The notes under the pieces were generated by a model, which saw nothing but the letters and a program-made list of their open reading frames with translations, was not told the DNA's origin and ran no database searches. This document shows, in pieces, positions 59,289 through 64,000 of a stretch of DNA of 64,000 nt. A program made the position numbers and the translations under genes. Origin of the DNA: Pseudobacteroides cellulosolvens ATCC 35603 = DSM 2933 (GTDB lineage: Bacteria; Bacillota; Clostridia; Acetivibrionales; DSM-2933); contig NZ_LGTC01000001.1 of assembly GCF_001262605.1 (NCBI RefSeq), positions 6,497,501 to 6,561,500 of the forward strand. Direction: 5' to 3'. Numbering within the stretch: position 1 is the first letter of the stretch; each line of letters begins with the position of its first letter.

Positions 59289-60029
59289 TTGGTGCTTTGG
59301 AGTAAAAAAGAAAAAAAGGATGCTTCAAAAAAGAATGAAGATATTTCCCAGATAATTGAAAGGATAAAGAGTGGTGACAATAAACTCAGGGAAAGATTTA
59401 TAGAGGATTACCGACCTTTTATTATAGGTTGTGTTTCAAAACAAATGAACAAATTTATTGATATAGAGAATAGTGAAGAGTTTAGTATAGGGCTAATGGC
59501 TTTTGATGAAGCCATTAGCAGCTATAATATAATGAAGGGGCAGCACTTTTTAAGTTTTGCAGAGCTTGTAATCAGTAGAAGACTTATAAACCATAGAAAA
59601 AAAGAGGTTAAGAATTCAAAAGTAATACCATTTTCTTATTTCGGGGGAGAAAGCGAACTGGTTATTGAGAACTCCATTTCTCAAAAATCCGTATACCTCC
59701 ATTATGATAGATATGAAATGCGTGAAGAGATATTGATCTACAATCAGAAGCTTGAATTGTTTGGTATAACAATGGATGACCTTGTAAAGAAGTCTCCAAA
59801 ACATAAAGATTCCAAAGAACTTATGATTGGCATAGCCAAAATTATTGCAGATAATGAATTTTTATATAACAAGCTTATTAGCAAAAAAACAGTGCCAATG
59901 TCGGATCTTATTGCGTACATAACTGTAAATCCTAAAACTGTTGAGAAAAACAGGAAATATATTATAGCAGTTTGCTTGGCATTAAAAAGTGAGCTTGAAA
60001 TTATTAAAGGATTCATTAAAAAGTTTTAG
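59289..60029 (+). CDS. sigI: RNA polymerase sigma factor SigI
   Basis: A 246-residue sigma factor of the SigI group. The N-terminal region II includes FSIGLMAFDEAISSYN and a conserved LSFAELVISRRLINHRKKE; the C-terminal region IV-like HTH is at about 195-235. In cellulolytic clostridia, SigI factors control cellulosome genes. The TTG start has AAAGGGG 8 nt upstream. It is 17 bp before rsgI and 53 bp after the NRPS, so it may be cotranscribed with both. Confidence 0.92.
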   Translation: MVLWSKKEKKDASKKNEDISQIIERIKSGDNKLRERFIEDYRPFIIGCVSKQMNKFIDIENSEEFSIGLMAFDEAISSYNIMKGQHFLSFAELVISRRLINHRKKEVKNSKVIPFSYFGGESELVIENSISQKSVYLHYDRYEMREEILIYNQKLELFGITMDDLVKKSPKHKDSKELMIGIAKIIADNEFLYNKLISKKTVPMSDLIAYITVNPKTVEKNRKYIIAVCLALKSELEIIKGFIKKF

Positions 60030-60046
60030 AAAGGGGGGGAATATAG

Positions 60047-61699
60047 ATGATTAAAAGTGGAGTTATCATTAAACTTGAGAAAAAAGAGGCAATTGTATTC
60101 AATGATTTGTTGGAGTATGAGAAGATAAAAAGGGTTGAAGGCATGTTTGAGGGTCAGACAATAGAATACAGGACATCAAAGTATGAAAATGTATACAAAA
60201 AATTAAAGATTCTTTCAGGAGCAGCAGCGGTTTTAGTTTTAATATTCAGCTTTTATATGTGGTTTGCAGTAATAAGCAGGCCCCAGATTTTTGCATTTGT
60301 GGATTTGGATATAAACCCTAGCATGGAGTTTTCGATAGATGAAAATAATTGTGTAATTGGATTGAAACCATTAAATAGTGATGCACAGAAAATTGTGGAT
60401 TCCCTTGACGAGACATCAGGTAAGCCTATAAATGAGGCAATTAACTATGTAATTATAAGATTACATGCTGAAGGTATTTTAAAAAGGAAGAAAAACCATA
60501 AAATATTGATTTCTTCAACTCCAAATTCAACGGGTTTAAGCCAGGATGAGAAGAAGGACATTTATAAAAAGCTTGATGACACTATGAAACTGATAGAAGG
60601 CACTCTTTCAAAGCAGAAGGATGTAAATATATCTGTAAAGACCTATTTAAGCAAGGATCCTGAAATTAGAAAAAATAGTCAGGAAAATAAGATGTCCATA
60701 GCAAGGTATGCTGTTTATGAGAGTGATAGAATATCTTTACAAGATGCAAAAAGTGCAACTGTAGACAAGTTATTAGAATATTTGCCGGATAACAAGTCCA
60801 AGGACGATATTTTAAGCAATGCTTCAGTTGATGATAAGGGGAAAACGGCATCAAATGAAACATTAAACGGTACTAAAGAGCCTATTCCATCAGGAAAACA
60901 GAATGGATCACAAAGAGATAATAGCAAAAAGGCAGAGGTAGATTTGAAAAATGATTATACGGGTTCCGATAAAGCTAATCAGGATAAAAGCCACTCTAAT
61001 AAGAAAGATACTTATTCTGATAAGGACAATGTTTTATCTGAAACAAATGAAAAAGATGATAATAATGAATATAATCAACGTTATGATTATACGCCAGCGA
61101 TTGCTGTAACGCCGATTGTAACCTACGTATCTACAGTATTACCGCAGGTTACTTTGTATCCCACAGCAAATCCGGTTTCGACGGCAATACCAGTTGTAAC
61201 ATCGCCAGTGACAATACCTGTAACAACAGTAAAATTACCTGTGATAACACCTCATATTCCACCAGCAAAAACTACACCAAATCCTACAGCTGCAGTTACA
61301 GAAAGGATACCGGGAACTGGAAGACCTCCGGTTGTTGATAGAAACAAGCGTGAGAGAAATGGCTGGGGGCAAGAGGATAAACATGAAAAAGATCTAAATG
61401 GCGGAACGGAGCCAGGAAAATTGCCTATGCATCCAAATACGACACAACCTACAATTAAGCCTGACTTTACACCACATCCAATACCTTCAATGGGGCCTGC
61501 TACGACGCCAGCACCGAAGCTGACACCAGTACCGACACCAATACCCACATTGTCTTCTGGTGCTACGCCTGGGGCAATTCCTACATGGAAGCCAGGTCCG
61601 CCTGAAGCAATTCCTACATGGAAGCCGGGTCCGCCTGAAGGTCGTGTTATGCCGAGAGGTACACCTTTACCGATACCTCCTCCTATAAGAAGACCATAA
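60047..61699 (+). CDS. rsgI: anti-sigma factor RsgI, with Pro/Thr-rich outer region
   Basis: A 550-residue anti-sigma factor. The N-terminal RsgI domain (about 1-50) binds SigI. A membrane helix (about 57-77) leads to the conserved outer domain with DLDINPSMEF, where the Asn90-Pro91 bond is the reported autocleavage site. From about 230 the outer part is Lys/Asp-rich and then Pro/Thr-rich. It ends in a tandem 33-bp DNA repeat (61574-61639) giving AIPTWKPGPPE twice. No CBM, PA14 or hydrolase sensor is present, unlike many C. thermocellum RsgI proteins. Confidence 0.92.
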   Translation: MIKSGVIIKLEKKEAIVFNDLLEYEKIKRVEGMFEGQTIEYRTSKYENVYKKLKILSGAAAVLVLIFSFYMWFAVISRPQIFAFVDLDINPSMEFSIDENNCVIGLKPLNSDAQKIVDSLDETSGKPINEAINYVIIRLHAEGILKRKKNHKILISSTPNSTGLSQDEKKDIYKKLDDTMKLIEGTLSKQKDVNISVKTYLSKDPEIRKNSQENKMSIARYAVYESDRISLQDAKSATVDKLLEYLPDNKSKDDILSNASVDDKGKTASNETLNGTKEPIPSGKQNGSQRDNSKKAEVDLKNDYTGSDKANQDKSHSNKKDTYSDKDNVLSETNEKDDNNEYNQRYDYTPAIAVTPIVTYVSTVLPQVTLYPTANPVSTAIPVVTSPVTIPVTTVKLPVITPHIPPAKTTPNPTAAVTERIPGTGRPPVVDRNKRERNGWGQEDKHEKDLNGGTEPGKLPMHPNTTQPTIKPDFTPHPIPSMGPATTPAPKLTPVPTPIPTLSSGATPGAIPTWKPGPPEAIPTWKPGPPEGRVMPRGTPLPIPPPIRRP

Positions 61700-61733
61700 T
61701 GAATTGCAAATAAGATAGCTTATCCCTTCTATA

Positions 61734-61787
61734 AAACAACTGCTCAAATTCTCTTAAAGTCGGGCAATTTGAGCAGTTGTTATTTTA
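61734..61787 (+). terminator. terminator after rsgI
   Basis: A 16-bp perfect stem (aacaactgctcaaatt / aatttgagcagttgtt) with a 15-nt loop and T-rich tail, 36 bp after the stop. Confidence 0.9.
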
Positions 61788-61807
61788 ATGGAAAATTAAA
61801 CTTAATA

Positions 61808-62242
61808 TTATAAAAGATTCTCCACAATATCTACAGCATCTTTGACACACTTGGAGCAAGTAGTGGAAAAAAGCCCTTGTTCCCTTGCTTTTGCCATATC
61901 ACAGCCAAGTATATCCTTGCATATTATAGACTTGTTTCTCTTTTCAAACTCATCACAGAATTTATCGATAATTGAATAGGTTCTTTCGTGGGAAATGGAG
62001 TCTTGGGCACTTGTTTTGCCATACTTTAAACCTATAAGCATTATCGCACCTGAAACAGCCCCACAGATTAATTGCTTTCTGGCAATACCCCCTCCAAAGC
62101 CATTAGCAATTTTTAAAGCAAGATCCTTTTCAAGACCCAATCTATCACTGAGTGCTGCTAATACTGCCTGCGAGCAAATAAAACCTTCATTAAACATATC
62201 TACTGCTTCCTGAGCTTTTGATACCATATATTTACCTCCCAT
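61808..62242 (-). CDS. C_GCAxxG_C_C family redox protein
   Basis: A 144-residue homologue of the protein at 18131. It has FICSQAVLAAL, the FGGGIARKQLICGAVSGA core, and C-terminal TCSKCVKDAV. The paired CxxC near the end differs from the 18131 copy. Its function is unknown. It is transcribed on the minus strand, convergent with rsgI, and has no thioredoxin or ArsR neighbour. Confidence 0.87.
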   Translation of the reverse strand: MGGKYMVSKAQEAVDMFNEGFICSQAVLAALSDRLGLEKDLALKIANGFGGGIARKQLICGAVSGAIMLIGLKYGKTSAQDSISHERTYSIIDKFCDEFEKRNKSIICKDILGCDMAKAREQGLFSTTCSKCVKDAVDIVENLL

Positions 62243-62266
62243 AAAAGAGCATTATTTTCCGATATA

Positions 62267-62290
62267 TTAAGGCATGAATTAAAAATTACT
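62267..62290. repeat. end fragment of dispersed repeat
   Basis: TTAAGGCATGAATTAAAAA followed by TTACT matches the left end of the element at 52254 almost exactly, with one extra A. It is followed by aaaagtta, which may be all that remains of the right half. It appears to be a remnant. Confidence 0.55.
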
Positions 62291-62328
62291 AAAAGTTAAT
62301 AATCTTTTGCATTTGTCTGTCGCAAATT

Positions 62329-63807
62329 CTAATAGTTTAAGCTTGTTTTGTTAAAATTCATTGCAAGAATGAGGACATCACTCATATTGATGGAACCATC
62401 TCTGTTCAGGTCAATGCCTGCAGCATATTTTGAGTCATTGGAGATGCTGTTGAAGCTTTTTGCAAGTATTATGACGTCCGACATGTTAATAGCATTATCC
62501 CCGTTAAAATCTCCTGCCATAAGTTTTATTGGAGAATTTTCAAATGAGAGCTGGGTGTTGGAGTTTATTATGACATTTTTGATATCCTTGGAGAGATAGC
62601 CTTCCTTACTTATTTTTATTGAATAACCGGAAGTGTTTTTCGGTAAATCTTTTATTATGAAATATCCGTTTTGATCGGTAACTGCTGACTTGCCTGCTTC
62701 AGGAACTTCAACCTTAAAACCTGAAGCTAGTAACTGCTTTGAATTTCCGGTATATGAAAAGTCTGGTGATACATATCCCGAAAGAGTGTATGTACCCGGG
62801 AGAGTGGCTGTAGGAGCAGCAGTTGTAGTAGGAACAGGTGTGGAAGTAGGAGTGGCAACAGGTTTACCAGCAATTATTCCATCCAATTCTGTTTTTGTCA
62901 CACTTACAACACTTCCGTGTCTTACTCCTGCCGGAACACTTACATTAGTTACCTTTGTCCAGCTTGTTGAACCCAAATCTGTGGTCTTCCAGCACTCGAA
63001 TTTGCCGTTTTGGTTAAAAAGGTCAGCATACATATACCATGTGTTGGAGTTGTTATCCTTGAAAACGAATGGGCCTTCTGTGCCGGCTGATGTTATAAAA
63101 TTCGGTGTATGTACAGTGAAACTGTTTGGATTTAGTGTCGTTGATTTGGCACCTTTAATTGATTTTCCGCTTGAACGCTCATCCTTGAAAAACAAATAAG
63201 CTGTGCCGTTATGCTGGATGACATCAGAGTCTATTACGTCATAGCCGGGATCGAAAAATACTTCGTTTGGGGTTATTGTATTGAAATCGGTGGTATAGTT
63301 TACATAAGTGCGATTATAATTTGTATTTCCAGACCATATGATGCCGTATTGCTTTTTATTGTAGTCATAGAACACTTCTGGTGCCCAAGCGTGCATGTTT
63401 GTTGAGTGCACCTTAAGCAAACGCTCGTTTTTAAAGGTAATAAGGTCATCAGATTCCCAGACATGGATGTATTGGCTGTGATCTGACCAGGTTGTTCCCA
63501 GCATGTCTGTAGCAACTATAACAAAGCCGCCATCCTGCTTTCTGCGGATATATGGATCACGGATGCCTTTGGTTCCCATAGTTGCATAAAGAATAGGTTT
63601 TCCATCTTTTATATTCTTCCAGTTAAGTCCATCAGTGCTGTAACAGAGATTCAGACCATACTCGCCTGTTGCCTGTTTAAAGTAACCCATGATATAACCG
63701 GAGTAGCTTTCTGCGGATACCGGCTGGCTAATTGACAGGAAAACCACTGATGAATAAATAAAAATCATAATAACAGTCAGTATTTTTTTGAAATTTTTAA
63801 TAATCAT
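62329..63807 (-). CDS. GH43-type glycosidase with dockerin
   Basis: A 492-residue cellulosomal enzyme. The ATG at 63807 has AAGGAGG 6 nt upstream. After a signal peptide (about 1-33) is the five-bladed beta-propeller (about 36-315). Candidate catalytic residues are the Asp in KGIRDPYI and the Glu in AGTEGPFV. A PT-rich linker leads to a carboxypeptidase-regulatory-like beta domain (about 345-420). A type I dockerin has two repeats (GDFNGDNAINMSDV, DLNRDGSINMSDV). GH43 enzymes act on arabinan, xylan or galactan; the substrate is not decided. The region beyond it, to 64000, is its AT-rich upstream region. Confidence 0.9.
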   Translation of the reverse strand: MIIKNFKKILTVIMIFIYSSVVFLSISQPVSAESYSGYIMGYFKQATGEYGLNLCYSTDGLNWKNIKDGKPILYATMGTKGIRDPYIRRKQDGGFVIVATDMLGTTWSDHSQYIHVWESDDLITFKNERLLKVHSTNMHAWAPEVFYDYNKKQYGIIWSGNTNYNRTYVNYTTDFNTITPNEVFFDPGYDVIDSDVIQHNGTAYLFFKDERSSGKSIKGAKSTTLNPNSFTVHTPNFITSAGTEGPFVFKDNNSNTWYMYADLFNQNGKFECWKTTDLGSTSWTKVTNVSVPAGVRHGSVVSVTKTELDGIIAGKPVATPTSTPVPTTTAAPTATLPGTYTLSGYVSPDFSYTGNSKQLLASGFKVEVPEAGKSAVTDQNGYFIIKDLPKNTSGYSIKISKEGYLSKDIKNVIINSNTQLSFENSPIKLMAGDFNGDNAINMSDVIILAKSFNSISNDSKYAAGIDLNRDGSINMSDVLILAMNFNKTSLNY

Positions 63808-64000
63808 ATACAACCTCCTTATTGACTGGTTTGAAAATATTTTCTATATTAAAAGATCAGATTATTAAAGTGGTTAATTATAGTATATATTTACTATAAA
63901 AAGCTTTCAAGCAATATATTTATGTCTATGTTTTTTAAGGATTATTAGTCGAACATCCAGCCAATGATGCAAACATTAGATGAGATAATAAATGAATATA

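Overview
The window looks like chromosome of an AT-rich, anaerobic, spore-forming, cellulosome-producing clostridium (Acetivibrio / Ruminiclostridium / Pseudobacteroides type). Support: type I dockerins on a GH9 and a GH43 enzyme, a CBM3 on a secreted protease, a SigI/RsgI pair, a SleB-type cortex hydrolase, a cobalamin-dependent methionine synthase with a separate reactivation subunit, and many ferredoxin-like or cysteine-rich redox proteins. The species assignment is inference; no 16S gene is present.

Layout. 1-3.7 kb: 23S and 5S rRNA, with an intervening-sequence-like expansion in the 23S gene and a tandem 97-bp repeat in the 23S-5S spacer. 4-8.8 kb: a PAS histidine kinase, then a convergent metH operon. 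9-18.6 kb: the most unusual region. It is a redox/thiol island with three DGC-type cysteine proteins, a NapH-like membrane ferredoxin, a soluble ferredoxin, an ArsP-like permease (frame-disrupted), a membrane thioredoxin, a CcdA-like transporter, a CxxC mini-thioredoxin, two ArsR regulators, and an operon of methionine-rich proteins, two of which carry a small helix-turn-helix-like C-terminal domain. Inverted repeats of the form ATATTAG-N6-CTAATAT recur at its promoters. 18.6-20.3 kb: a deformylase-like protein and two small hypotheticals.

21-27 kb: a cellulose-binding M6 metalloprotease and a GH9 dockerin enzyme whose expected catalytic Glu is Val. 27-33.4 kb: accessory genes (ANT(6)-like nucleotidyltransferase, VanZ-like protein, DUF1697, flavodoxin, GNAT) and a two-component system. 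34-39 kb: secreted proteins and an HscC/J-domain chaperone pair. 39-45 kb: a subclass B1 metallo-beta-lactamase lipoprotein, a SleB-like hydrolase, a lipid-anchored GH10 xylanase and GalU. 45.6-52.3 kb: an ABC-2 transporter and a MacB-like system with a large beta-repeat partner. 52.5-61.7 kb: a lipoprotein hydrolase, an HGSNAT-type membrane acyltransferase, a Pls/PosA-type NRPS, and sigI-rsgI. 61.8-64 kb: a C_GCAxxG_C_C protein and a GH43 dockerin enzyme.

Two cross-cutting features stand out. A dispersed inverted-repeat element occurs in the rRNA spacer, at the 3' end of the VanZ-like gene, directly after the MacB-like permease, and as a remnant near 62.27 kb. Three genes carry single-base frame disruptions, mostly in homopolymers, which are either assembly errors or real inactivation. 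No tRNA, CRISPR array, complete insertion sequence or prophage was seen.
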